DNA of 64,000 bases from Promethearchaeota archaeon (GTDB lineage: Archaea; Asgardarchaeota; Lokiarchaeia; Sigyniarchaeales; SOKP01). Position numbers and translations under genes: made by a program. Under the pieces are notes generated by a model that saw only the letters and a program-made list of their open reading frames with translations, was not told where the DNA came from and made no database searches. The stretch's first letter is position 1; each line of letters begins with the position of its first letter. The stretch covers positions 62,001-126,000 of the forward strand of contig JAEOTR010000060.1 in the NCBI GenBank assembly GCA_016839705.1, given 5' to 3'. Below are positions 9,496-18,487 of this stretch, one piece after another.

Positions 9496-9599
9496 TTATA
9501 TCCCTAAATATTATTTATAATTTAGATTAATTAAAAGTATAAAATATCAGTTTAATATAGGTTTTCATTTTATTAAAGAAATTCTGGCACTTATAAGAT

Positions 9600-10436
9600 T
9601 TAGATATATTTCATTAAATGATTTTGGTCTTCAGGAGAAAATAATAGTTCGGATTTTCTTATATCTTTAAACCTTTTAATTGCTACGTCTAAATATTCTT
9701 TATTTGAATCTATTCCAATAAATTCACGTTTCAAAATACTACACACTATTCCTGTCGTGCCAGATCCTGTAAAAGGATCTAATATTAAATCTCCTTCATT
9801 TGATGAAGCAGAAATTATTCTGTTTAAAAGCTCTAAAGGTTTTTGAGTTGGGTGTTTACCAAATTTTTTTTCATTATTTGGGATTAATGGGATAGACCAT
9901 ACACTTCTCATTTGTTTGTCTGTATTTTTTAATTTATCCTTAGGATTATTCCATTTTTTCATTTTTTCATAATTATATATATGTTGAGAAATTTTCGATT
10001 TTCTTGCCCATAAAACAACCTCATGACTATGTGTGAAATATTTACATGATAGATTAGGTGGGGCATTAGGTTTAAACCAAATTATATCATTAATTATGTG
10101 GAAGTCATTTTTTTCCAATAAATATCCTACCTTATATATGTTATGCAGTGTACCAGAAACCCAAATACTCCCATCCTCCTTTAAGACTCTTTTACAACCT
10201 TTTAGCCAAGAATCTATAAAGGATATATCTTCATTAAAACCCTTCGATTTATCCCAATCACCCTTGTTAACAGAAACCATTTTTCCAGATTTGCAAGTAA
10301 CTCCATCATTGCTTAAAAAATAGGGAGGATCTGCGAAGATTAAATCAAATTTGTTGTTTTCCATTTGATTTAGGATATTTAAAGCATCTCCGTGATATAA
10401 AATAAAATTTTCTTCTTGAAAATAAGGTTTTATCAT
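9600..10436 (-). CDS. Site-specific DNA methyltransferase, beta-class amino-methyltransferase
   Basis: Transfers methyl from S-adenosylmethionine to an exocyclic amino group in DNA (N6-adenine or N4-cytosine). The catalytic motif DPPY is at residues 36-39, ahead of the SAM-binding motif FTGSGTTG (about 222-229), preceded by KHPTQKP. That order (IV before I) defines the beta class. The segment between, with VTCKSGKMVSVNKGDWD, looks like the adenine-specific branch that includes the single-strand-active DpnA-type enzymes, but the target site cannot be assigned. No restriction endonuclease is adjacent, so it appears solitary. Upstream it is divergent from the MoxR gene at 10592. Confidence 0.9.
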   Translation of the reverse strand: MIKPYFQEENFILYHGDALNILNQMENNKFDLIFADPPYFLSNDGVTCKSGKMVSVNKGDWDKSKGFNEDISFIDSWLKGCKRVLKEDGSIWVSGTLHNIYKVGYLLEKNDFHIINDIIWFKPNAPPNLSCKYFTHSHEVVLWARKSKISQHIYNYEKMKKWNNPKDKLKNTDKQMRSVWSIPLIPNNEKKFGKHPTQKPLELLNRIISASSNEGDLILDPFTGSGTTGIVCSILKREFIGIDSNKEYLDVAIKRFKDIRKSELLFSPEDQNHLMKYI

Positions 10437-10591
10437 ATTTTAAAAGAAATATGTGAATTATATACAATTTGATAGAACAGATTAAGAAATTATAATACCT
10501 TTTAATTATTAACTTTAAAGTTTAATATTATCTAGTAATTAATATATACGAAGAGTCTCAAAATTTTAACTTTAACAAAAGAGAATTAAGA

Positions 10592-11533
10592 ATGATAAAT
10601 AAACAACAGTTTGAGGAGTTATTTAATCAACACCTTATTAAAGAAATTTCGGAAGAACATATTGAAATCGTTCTTTCAGGGCAATATGGTAAAGCACTTG
10701 AATTATTAAGGGATGCCGAAGCAACTGGTTTATTTCCCGCATTAGTGGGGCCACCTGGGGTCGGAAAAACTATTTTATGTCGATATTTCGCTAGTCTTAG
10801 AGCTAAAGAAAATAAAAATAAGAGTTTCAATTGGATGACGATGGACGAAAGTATTAAACCATCACATTTTCTTGGATCATTTGATCCAGCAATCACCTTG
10901 AAAAAAGGTTTTGTGTTAGAAGCATTTAATCCGGGACCTTTATTGAACGCTATGTTAGAGGGTGGAACATTCCTAGCAAACGAAATTAACAGGGCAACAG
11001 AATACTCTCAAAATACGTTATTAGAACCTTTGGAAGAAGCTTCAATTGGAATAGCTCATTTGGGAAGGATAAAAGCTGATAAGGATTTCTTTTTTATATG
11101 CGCAATGAATCCTGAAGAACTCTCGGGGACTCATAGATTATCTGAAGCATTAAAAGATAGGATAAAAGTGTGGATAAAATTAACATACCCTGATAAATCA
11201 ACTGAGTTAGACATTATAAGGATTAATTTACCCGAACATTTTCTTATAGAAGAATCAGAATTAGAATTAATATATTCAATCATTAAAGAAACTAGACAGA
11301 ATAAAGTTGATATTGAAATCCCTGCCTCTATAAGGGCTGGAATTGCTATAGCAAAATTAATGGGGAGGAGAAGGCTTATTGAAAAGGAGAAAAAAATGCA
11401 AGAAAAAGAATCTGCGTATGTACTTCTCTCTGAGATCTCTAGAAATGTTTTACTAGGAAGCATTAAACCAAAACCCGGGGTAAAAGTAGATAATGTTATA
11501 GAAAGTATTATCCATAAAACTTTAGGGGGATAA
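10592..11533 (+). CDS. MoxR-type AAA+ ATPase
   Basis: AAA+ ATPase of the MoxR group, likely a chaperone-like remodeller acting with the VWA protein just downstream. Walker A is GPPGVGKT at 53-60, Walker B region GGTFLANEINRA, sensor 1 in ICAMNPEE, and an arginine-rich segment LSEALKDRIKVWIKL follows. At 313 residues it is a normal MoxR length. The next gene starts 4 bp after its stop, so translational coupling is likely. It differs clearly from the second MoxR at 43604, which belongs to a DUF58 operon. Confidence 0.9.
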   Translation: MINKQQFEELFNQHLIKEISEEHIEIVLSGQYGKALELLRDAEATGLFPALVGPPGVGKTILCRYFASLRAKENKNKSFNWMTMDESIKPSHFLGSFDPAITLKKGFVLEAFNPGPLLNAMLEGGTFLANEINRATEYSQNTLLEPLEEASIGIAHLGRIKADKDFFFICAMNPEELSGTHRLSEALKDRIKVWIKLTYPDKSTELDIIRINLPEHFLIEESELELIYSIIKETRQNKVDIEIPASIRAGIAIAKLMGRRRLIEKEKKMQEKESAYVLLSEISRNVLLGSIKPKPGVKVDNVIESIIHKTLGG

Positions 11534-11537
11534 TCAC

Positions 11538-14027
11538 TTGGGGGTTTTTCCTGAAAATCCATGTGAGTTTGCCGTTGAGTTTATAAGAAGGATGAGAAAC
11601 CATCCAGATACGGTTCAAATTCCATCTTCAAGACAAGTTTTATCAATTCCAAAATTAATCGTCTCAAGATATTACCGTAAGGGTTCTGTAACTCCAAATG
11701 ATTTTATTGAAATTAGTACAGTTACGTCGTTTCCAGATAATCAAAATTTAGCAAAGGATATCGCATTTGAAGTTTTATTTCCGAATTATAAGAAAAATAT
11801 TATGAATTCTTTTTTTAATGATGGGGAAATAACTGAACTCGAAACCAAAAGTATCAGTACTGAAATAAAATCTGAATTAGACCAATTACAGGAATTAATT
11901 GATGAAATTGAAATGTCTCAATCAATAGATACAAATTTTATCCAACAAATGGAACAGTTTATGGAGACTCTGAACAAAAAAAGGGACGAAGATCTTATTA
12001 AAGCCGCAATGAACTTTTTTAATGATGATTCTGAATTATATAAGGAAGAGATAAATTCTTTTGATAAGTTACTTGAGGAAGCGAAAAAAAGGTTAATTCA
12101 AAGAATTAATTCGTTAGATCCTGATGATTTGAAAGCAAGTCATTCATTAGGATTAGATGATTTAATTCAAGAAAAATCAAAACGAACCTGGGAAAAATTA
12201 GCAACTAAAGCTCTTAATGATAAAGATATAACGCAAGATTTAGCGGATTTAATTAAATCTGGGAAAATTGAAGATTTAATACAATCTATCAAATATCTAG
12301 GTAAAACTAAAGCAGTTTCTAATGACATTCTACAAAATCTTAAGAATAACTTGCAAAATCATATTGATAATTTAGATCAATTGTTTAATGCCGCTAAAAC
12401 TTTAGGAGAAACTCCTAATTTTAATTTAGATGATATCTTAAATAATTCTCTACAATCTACCTCATTTGAACATAACTTTAATTTAGCAAATTCACTAGAT
12501 CAATTCTATGGAACTAACTTAAGAACCTCATTACTCGATAAGTTTAATCAACAAAATCCTAATTCTAAAATGAATCTTTCACTTGAATCATTAACTAAAA
12601 CAGCTTTTGCAAATAAATCGTGGAATAGTCTTTTCAATCAGGCACTCCAAAATGCTATAAAAGAAGCAATGCGTCAAAACAAAAAGTTTGAGGCTTTCAA
12701 ATCTCTTTCTCACCAACTACAGCAATTAGCAAATAGCTGTCAAAATTTACACTGTAGTCAAAAAATGGCTCAAAACCTTCCAAACCTTACATCTCTAACT
12801 TTAGAATCAAGTGAATCAGCGAATCAATTAAAAAACGTGACTGAATTCTTAAGAAAGATAGGTTTAAATCCCCAATCCGATGATATCAAAAGGATTGGTG
12901 AGAAACTTAATATGCCAGAGGAAGAAATTTATGAATTAATTGAACCAAATTATCAATTATTAAAAAAATTAGTTGAGAAAAAGACAGCAGATTTTCAGCG
13001 ATTAAGTAATTTGTTGAATCAAGTCAAGGATCAGTTAAACCCCGAAAGAGTTAATGAATTAATCGCTAGCGCATTAGCTTCTGATAACAGAGATGCTTTA
13101 GGTGCTTTAGGAAACTTCAATTTAAGTGAAGCCTTAAAAGGAGCCCAACAAGTTGGGGGTAAAGAGGCTCAGGATAAGATGATTTCCTGCTTATCAGCAG
13201 GAAGTGGGGAAAATTTACTTAAACAATGGTTTATGCATCGAGAGAAATTACCACAGAATGCAAAGCAAAAAGTAAAAGAATTAGCAAAGAAAGTATTAAT
13301 TGATCTCGGTATATACTATTCGCGTGCTCGTTTAGGTAGCTCTACAACTGGACCAATCCCGATAAATGTAGTAAGGCCTTATTCAATAGGGGATGATTTT
13401 GAAAATATAGACCTTGAAGAAACTATTTATAATATATTAGAAAAAGGGAAAAAACTAGATCATATAAAATATGATGATTTTTTCGTTTTTGAGACAGCTA
13501 AAGGTCTCAGAACAGCATGTTTTGAACTAGACATCTCAGGAAGTATGACTGGTGAAAAACTTGCCTATATGAGTATCTGTGTGACTATGCTTTGTTATGG
13601 AATGCGTAAGGATGAACTTGGAATCTCTTTCTTTGAATCTAATACGCATGTACTTAAAGATTTAAATCAAAAAATCGATTTAGAAAAATTAGCAGACGAT
13701 CTACTTTCTGTTTCTGCTCGAGGAGGTACAAAAATGCAAAGTGCTCTAGAATGGGCGAATAAGCAATTTAAAGAACATTCCTATTCACGTGAAAAATTAA
13801 ATGTACTGTTTACTGACGCAGAAATTTATGATCTTAAAGAAGCTCTGCAAGAATTTAGAATAATGCGTTCTCTAGGAGTAGACTTTATCTTAGTTTGCCC
13901 TGAAACCTCCTATAACCTAAAAGAAGCTAAAAAAATGGTTAAAGTTGCAGGAGGACAATTACTCACAATAAACAATTGGGATGAATTTCCAAAACTAATC
14001 TCTGAAATAATTAAATCAAGATTTTAA
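11538..14027 (+). CDS. VWA (von Willebrand factor A) domain protein, MoxR partner
   Basis: Large cytosolic protein with a C-terminal VWA domain from about residue 655: an intact MIDAS (DISGS motif, then GGTKM supplying the Thr, then FTDAE supplying the Asp). The preceding about 600 residues are helical, Asn/Gln/Leu-rich and not recognised. Such CoxE-like VWA proteins are typical partners of MoxR ATPases, binding a metal-dependent ligand while the ATPase remodels it. The start is TTG at 11538, 4 bp after the MoxR stop; an in-frame ATG at 11592 is the alternative. The next gene begins 8 bp after its stop. Confidence 0.85.
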   Translation: MGVFPENPCEFAVEFIRRMRNHPDTVQIPSSRQVLSIPKLIVSRYYRKGSVTPNDFIEISTVTSFPDNQNLAKDIAFEVLFPNYKKNIMNSFFNDGEITELETKSISTEIKSELDQLQELIDEIEMSQSIDTNFIQQMEQFMETLNKKRDEDLIKAAMNFFNDDSELYKEEINSFDKLLEEAKKRLIQRINSLDPDDLKASHSLGLDDLIQEKSKRTWEKLATKALNDKDITQDLADLIKSGKIEDLIQSIKYLGKTKAVSNDILQNLKNNLQNHIDNLDQLFNAAKTLGETPNFNLDDILNNSLQSTSFEHNFNLANSLDQFYGTNLRTSLLDKFNQQNPNSKMNLSLESLTKTAFANKSWNSLFNQALQNAIKEAMRQNKKFEAFKSLSHQLQQLANSCQNLHCSQKMAQNLPNLTSLTLESSESANQLKNVTEFLRKIGLNPQSDDIKRIGEKLNMPEEEIYELIEPNYQLLKKLVEKKTADFQRLSNLLNQVKDQLNPERVNELIASALASDNRDALGALGNFNLSEALKGAQQVGGKEAQDKMISCLSAGSGENLLKQWFMHREKLPQNAKQKVKELAKKVLIDLGIYYSRARLGSSTTGPIPINVVRPYSIGDDFENIDLEETIYNILEKGKKLDHIKYDDFFVFETAKGLRTACFELDISGSMTGEKLAYMSICVTMLCYGMRKDELGISFFESNTHVLKDLNQKIDLEKLADDLLSVSARGGTKMQSALEWANKQFKEHSYSREKLNVLFTDAEIYDLKEALQEFRIMRSLGVDFILVCPETSYNLKEAKKMVKVAGGQLLTINNWDEFPKLISEIIKSRF

Positions 14028-14035
14028 AGAAAAAA

Positions 14036-16384
14036 ATGACTGAAAAACCTATTTCAAGTTTAATAATTGAAAAGTTTGGTCTAGAATTTTATCAAAAATC
14101 TCTTAAATTCCCTAGTAATAAAATAAATATTTTTTTCATACGAGATGAACCATTAAAGATTAGAAGTGTCATTTTGGATAATGATCGTGAATATCATCTT
14201 ATCATCGATGAGAAAAACAATGAAATTTATCACGATTGCCCATTGTTTTTAATCCACTCAGAAAGAGATAAAAAGATTTGTGTGCATTTCATCAAATTGC
14301 TAATGAGTGTTAAAGTAAAATATTCAAACAAAATTTTATTAAAGTTAGATAAATATAGGCTATCTTCTGACGACTTAGGCTCTAAAAGAAAAGGAAAAAA
14401 CTTTCAAATATTGGCTAATAATTGCTACGATGCTAACAATTGTGTTGAGGCACTTAATTATTTGAATAAGGCAATAGTAAACCAATATAGCAATAAAGTT
14501 CTAATAAAACAGTTTCTAAATTTAGCAATTATTAATAATCTATTCATTGAGTTTTTTGAATTCTTGGAATACGGTTATGAGGATGGATTAAATGACTATT
14601 TCCTTCAGTATAATGATTATATTGAAGAAGGATTTAAAAAATTCCTCAATGTTATTCAAAAATATTCATTTTATAATTTACTAAAAATTGTTGAATCAAT
14701 AGATAGCATTATAGAATTTAATGGTGTTTCATTAGTAGCCTCTCTCATTAACAAATTAAAGAAACTCATAAATAGTGAACATTTTAATGACAATTATTTC
14801 TCTATATATATTATAATGAAATATAAAAGGGATTTGGTTGAATATAATTCTGAGTTTAAGGATATAATTACTCAAGATAGACTAAATAGACTTAAAGATA
14901 AATTGATTGATTATTTTAAATCTGAAATTGATAATTTTTGTTTAATCGACAAACTAAAACTATTAAAAAAACATTTTAGTATAATAGGAATTCCCAAAGT
15001 AATATTTAATCGTAACTATAAAAACTACAAGCAAGAAATAAAACAACTGGAGAAAAAATTATATTTAAAAAAATTTGCATTTATGAAATTATTGATAGAA
15101 AAGTACAACATAAACATTATTAAAGGTGATTTCAAAAAAAAAAGAAACGCCTATATTGTAAAACATGATGAAGAAAATTTAACGAATCCTGTTTATCACT
15201 ACATAATCACACGCATTGGGTTCTTTGGGTTAAATGATCAAACAATTAAGTCTTCAGAAATTGGATTTAACTATTTTTTTATAAAAGAATTATTCTTAGA
15301 TGATTTAAGGGCTTTTCAGGATGTTAATTACTATAAAACACAATTCTGGGGTGAAAATGATTATAGTATTAATTCAGTTGACGGATTTTCTTTATTAAGT
15401 AAAAATGTGGAATACAGTTATGAGGGTGAACAAAAATATTCTGATGATGTGAACATTATTGAATGGGATTTAGCCAGTAAACCAATCCAAGGAAGTATTG
15501 TTAGTGCTTATGGTTCTCAGATAATAATCCCTGATCAGAATAATTCCTTATTTCATGATTTAAAACCTTTTGATCTTTGTTATTGTAAAAAAACTCCAGT
15601 TAAAATTGAGAGTAACTTAATTAAAACTGTTAACGTGATTGCAAAATGCTCATTTAAGGATGTGATAAAAAGTGTTTCTTTAGGAATGACTTTTATTGAG
15701 GGATATTTTCCACTTTCTCTTGTCAAAGCAGTATTAGATAAAGAAATAAATCCATTTCAAGCAAACCAATTAGTAGTCGAAAACCCTAACAAAACATTTA
15801 TCCCAAATTATACTCAATTCGTTCAATCGTTTAGAGAGTTTCTATTTAGTTTTGTTTTTAAAGAAAAGAAATTTGTTTATGAAGAATTAAAATCTGATTT
15901 TGCTTCAAAAATAGATCAATTACTTCTATTATTAGATTTAACAAATGAATTAAACGGCTTGAATTTACCTTTTATCGAAATCATAAATGACCTACTATCT
16001 CTAGATCTCAATTTAAATGATATGAGATCTAAAATTTTAAGTGAAACTCATAGATATATAAAAAATATTTTAGATAAGCGAATTCGCGGAAGTACTGAGC
16101 TATTTGAACTGAAAAAGTTAAAGAATTCCCCGTTCATAAAATATACGAATGAGATTTTAAAAATAAGAAAAGAAGAATTTGAAGCAACAAACGTTTTAAA
16201 ATATTATGAAGATGGTGAACTAAAATATGATCTTACTGAAATAAGTAAAACATATTATGGTAAAAAATTCTTGGGGATTCTTCAATGTAGATATTTGACC
16301 CTGAAACCAGATGAATTCAAAAAATTCCAAAAATATTCTTTAAAATTGAACTTTCAATTGAATATTATCGAAAATCACACTTAA
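14036..16384 (+). CDS. Large protein with N-terminal SWIM-like zinc finger, third gene of MoxR-VWA operon
   Basis: No family was recognised over most of its 782 residues. Near the N-terminus, residues 52-90 look like a degenerate SWIM zinc finger: strands around EYHLIID, then HDC (His66, Cys68) and, after a spacer, CVH (Cys82, His84), matching CxC...CxH with the first Cys replaced by His. SWIM-finger proteins are known neighbours of MoxR and VWA genes in bacteria, which supports the reading. The rest is Lys/Ile/Asn-rich and largely helical. It starts 8 bp after the VWA gene, and a minus-strand gene ends 2 bp beyond its stop. Confidence 0.7.
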   Translation: MTEKPISSLIIEKFGLEFYQKSLKFPSNKINIFFIRDEPLKIRSVILDNDREYHLIIDEKNNEIYHDCPLFLIHSERDKKICVHFIKLLMSVKVKYSNKILLKLDKYRLSSDDLGSKRKGKNFQILANNCYDANNCVEALNYLNKAIVNQYSNKVLIKQFLNLAIINNLFIEFFEFLEYGYEDGLNDYFLQYNDYIEEGFKKFLNVIQKYSFYNLLKIVESIDSIIEFNGVSLVASLINKLKKLINSEHFNDNYFSIYIIMKYKRDLVEYNSEFKDIITQDRLNRLKDKLIDYFKSEIDNFCLIDKLKLLKKHFSIIGIPKVIFNRNYKNYKQEIKQLEKKLYLKKFAFMKLLIEKYNINIIKGDFKKKRNAYIVKHDEENLTNPVYHYIITRIGFFGLNDQTIKSSEIGFNYFFIKELFLDDLRAFQDVNYYKTQFWGENDYSINSVDGFSLLSKNVEYSYEGEQKYSDDVNIIEWDLASKPIQGSIVSAYGSQIIIPDQNNSLFHDLKPFDLCYCKKTPVKIESNLIKTVNVIAKCSFKDVIKSVSLGMTFIEGYFPLSLVKAVLDKEINPFQANQLVVENPNKTFIPNYTQFVQSFREFLFSFVFKEKKFVYEELKSDFASKIDQLLLLLDLTNELNGLNLPFIEIINDLLSLDLNLNDMRSKILSETHRYIKNILDKRIRGSTELFELKKLKNSPFIKYTNEILKIRKEEFEATNVLKYYEDGELKYDLTEISKTYYGKKFLGILQCRYLTLKPDEFKKFQKYSLKLNFQLNIIENHT

Positions 16385-16386
16385 CA

Positions 16387-16743
16387 TTAATTCATTGAAT
16401 TAAATCTCAATTTTCCATAATTTACTTCATAACCTGGCATATACAAATAATTTCCTGTTCTTATATTTGTAATTGCATAAATTAAATTCTCGGGTAATCC
16501 TTCAAAATTGCTGTTTCCTTCCCATATATTAAATTCACCTCTATTATTAGATATGAGTGTATTATAGATTGTTAAATTTATTTTAGAATACTCTGTATCT
16601 CCTAATATTTTAGCTATTGAATGCAGAAGTGGGACAATATATTGAAATTTTTGATTAATTGGAGTTTTCTGATCACTTAATTTATATACTTGAGAAATCA
16701 ATCCTTTTGTCAAGTCTTTAAAGCAATAAGGACATTTATTAAT
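16387..16743 (-). CDS. Small hypothetical protein with N-terminal CPYC; start codon non-standard
   Basis: Unrecognised protein of about 108-118 residues. The first standard start is TTG at 16713, but the frame upstream reads naturally as NKCPYCFKDL before it. An ATT codon at 16743-16741 would give MNKCPYCFKDLTKG, a plausible zinc-knuckle N-terminus, and a TATA-like element (TTTATTAAT, minus strand around 16780) lies about 35 bp before it. The frame stays open a little further (another Cys in SKCSPK). The C-terminal half (NLTIYNTLISNN, GLPENLIYAITNIRTGNY) is well formed and free of low complexity. It converges on the SWIM gene. Confidence 0.55.
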   Translation of the reverse strand: MNKCPYCFKDLTKGLISQVYKLSDQKTPINQKFQYIVPLLHSIAKILGDTEYSKINLTIYNTLISNNRGEFNIWEGNSNFEGLPENLIYAITNIRTGNYLYMPGYEVNYGKLRFNSMN

Positions 16744-16885
16744 GTTGAGTTTAGGACTACATTTTGAAATAAGAATTAATAAATTTTAGAAATTGAGATA
16801 TGAATATGTTTTTATTTTGCATAAATTTTATTCTAAATAGAAACTGAAAGTTAAATTTAAAAATAGTAAATATAACCCTCTAAAA

Positions 16886-18172
16886 ATGAAAAATAGTAAT
16901 CTCCAACATCCCTCTAAAGATATTATTGAAAGTAAAGGAACAATTCTTAGCGGAAAGACTATCTGTTTGTGTTTAACTGGCTCTGTGGCAGTCGTTTCTT
17001 CTCCTATTGTTGCACGAGAACTTATGAGGCTAGGTGCCGAAGTAATTTCTGTTATGTCTAAAGCTGCTACTGAATTAATTAACCCTGCTTTAATGGAATG
17101 GGCAACGGGAAATAAAGTTATCACTAAATTAACTGGGGCTGTTGAACATATATATTTAGCTGGAGATAGACCAGGAGCTAAGGGGAAAGCGGATTTAATT
17201 TTGATTTGTCCTGCTACTGCAAATACCATATCTAAAATTGCGTGTGGAATTGATGACACCCCTGTAACCACTGTAGCTACCACATCGTTTGGTTCATCCA
17301 TCCCAATTGTTATTGTACCTGCAATGCATGAAAGCATGTACAAACATCCAATATTGCAGGAAAATGAAACTAAATTAAAAGAATGTGGAATTGATATATT
17401 AGTTCCAAGAATTACAGAAGGAAAAGCAAAAATTGCTCGAATTGATGACATTATTGATAGAGTTATTGATATATTAGTCTCTAAAAAAGATTTAGATGGA
17501 AAAAAGGTATTAATTACTGCTGGACCAACTAGAGAAGCAATAGATTCAGTTCGATTTGTTTCAAATAAGTCCTCTGGAAAAATGGGAGTGGAAATTGCTA
17601 AAGAAGCAGCAGCTAGAGGAGCGGAAGTATTACTAATTGCGGGAAAATGTAATGTTAAGTTGCCGGAGTATATAGAGACTATTCACGTGGTTTCAACTGA
17701 TGATTTTATTAAAGCAGTCAAGGATGAAATCTCATATAAAAACTACGATCTTTTTATCTCTGCGGCTGCTATTAGTGACTATAAACCAATCGAATGTATT
17801 GAGGGTAAAATCTCTTCTGATAATATTGAAGAAATACATCTCAATATGAAATTAACACCCAAAATAATAAATGTCGCAAGGAAAAAAGATTATAACTTAT
17901 TTATTGTTGCATTTAAAGCAGAAACAAATGTATCTAGAACAGAATTGATTAATAGAGCATATAATAGGCTAGTTAAATCTGAAGTTGATTTGATTGTGGC
18001 AAATGATATCGGGAGGGATGATATAGGATTTGCTAGTAAACATAATGAAGTTTATATTATCGATAAAAAGAAACATATAACTCACGTGGAGAGAAATACT
18101 AAACGATATATTGCATCCAAAATTCTTGATGTTGCTTTAGAGGTATATAAAGCAAAAGAAATTAAACATTAG
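16886..18172 (+). CDS. coaBC: Bifunctional phosphopantothenoylcysteine decarboxylase / phosphopantothenate-cysteine ligase
   Basis: Catalyses two steps of coenzyme A synthesis: joining cysteine to 4'-phosphopantothenate and decarboxylating the product. The N-terminal CoaC flavoprotein domain (about 1-195) has the start ICLCLTGSVA, the active-site His in VEHIYLAG, and PAMHESMY in place of the bacterial PAMN motif. The CoaB domain (about 205-428) has VLITAGPTREAIDSVRFVSN and SSGKMG for nucleotide binding, then SAAAISDY. Length of 428 is standard. It stands alone between a convergent unknown gene and top6B, with its own promoter-sized upstream gap. Confidence 0.95.
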   Translation: MKNSNLQHPSKDIIESKGTILSGKTICLCLTGSVAVVSSPIVARELMRLGAEVISVMSKAATELINPALMEWATGNKVITKLTGAVEHIYLAGDRPGAKGKADLILICPATANTISKIACGIDDTPVTTVATTSFGSSIPIVIVPAMHESMYKHPILQENETKLKECGIDILVPRITEGKAKIARIDDIIDRVIDILVSKKDLDGKKVLITAGPTREAIDSVRFVSNKSSGKMGVEIAKEAAARGAEVLLIAGKCNVKLPEYIETIHVVSTDDFIKAVKDEISYKNYDLFISAAAISDYKPIECIEGKISSDNIEEIHLNMKLTPKIINVARKKDYNLFIVAFKAETNVSRTELINRAYNRLVKSEVDLIVANDIGRDDIGFASKHNEVYIIDKKKHITHVERNTKRYIASKILDVALEVYKAKEIKH

Positions 18173-18376
18173 TTCAATCCAGAATAGAATTTTTACGTCT
18201 TCTCTTGAAATTAAAATTTTTTTATACTTTTTTCAGTAAGGTAAATATTTAAATACTAAATTAATTACAGTAAGAAGTGAAGAAACAAGTAAATTTAATG
18301 CAAAAACAAAACAATTATAATATTAGTTTTTCAATCTGAGAAACTAAATCTTCTTAAAAATCTGGAAAAAAAAGAA

Positions 18377-18384
18377 TTTATATT
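18377..18384 (+). promoter_or_regulatory. TATA box of the top6B operon
   Basis: TTTATATT lies 26 bp (centre to base) upstream of the ATG at 18406 and about 107 bp upstream of the ATG at 18488. The spacing favours a leaderless start at 18406, which is in another frame from the main reading frame. Confidence 0.5.
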
Positions 18385-18487
18385 CTTATTTTATTTTAAA
18401 GATTAATGAGTAAAAAAGTAAAAGAGTGCGTTTAAAATTTCATCAAAAGAAGAAGGAAAGATAAAACAAGGTACGATCGCAGAATAT

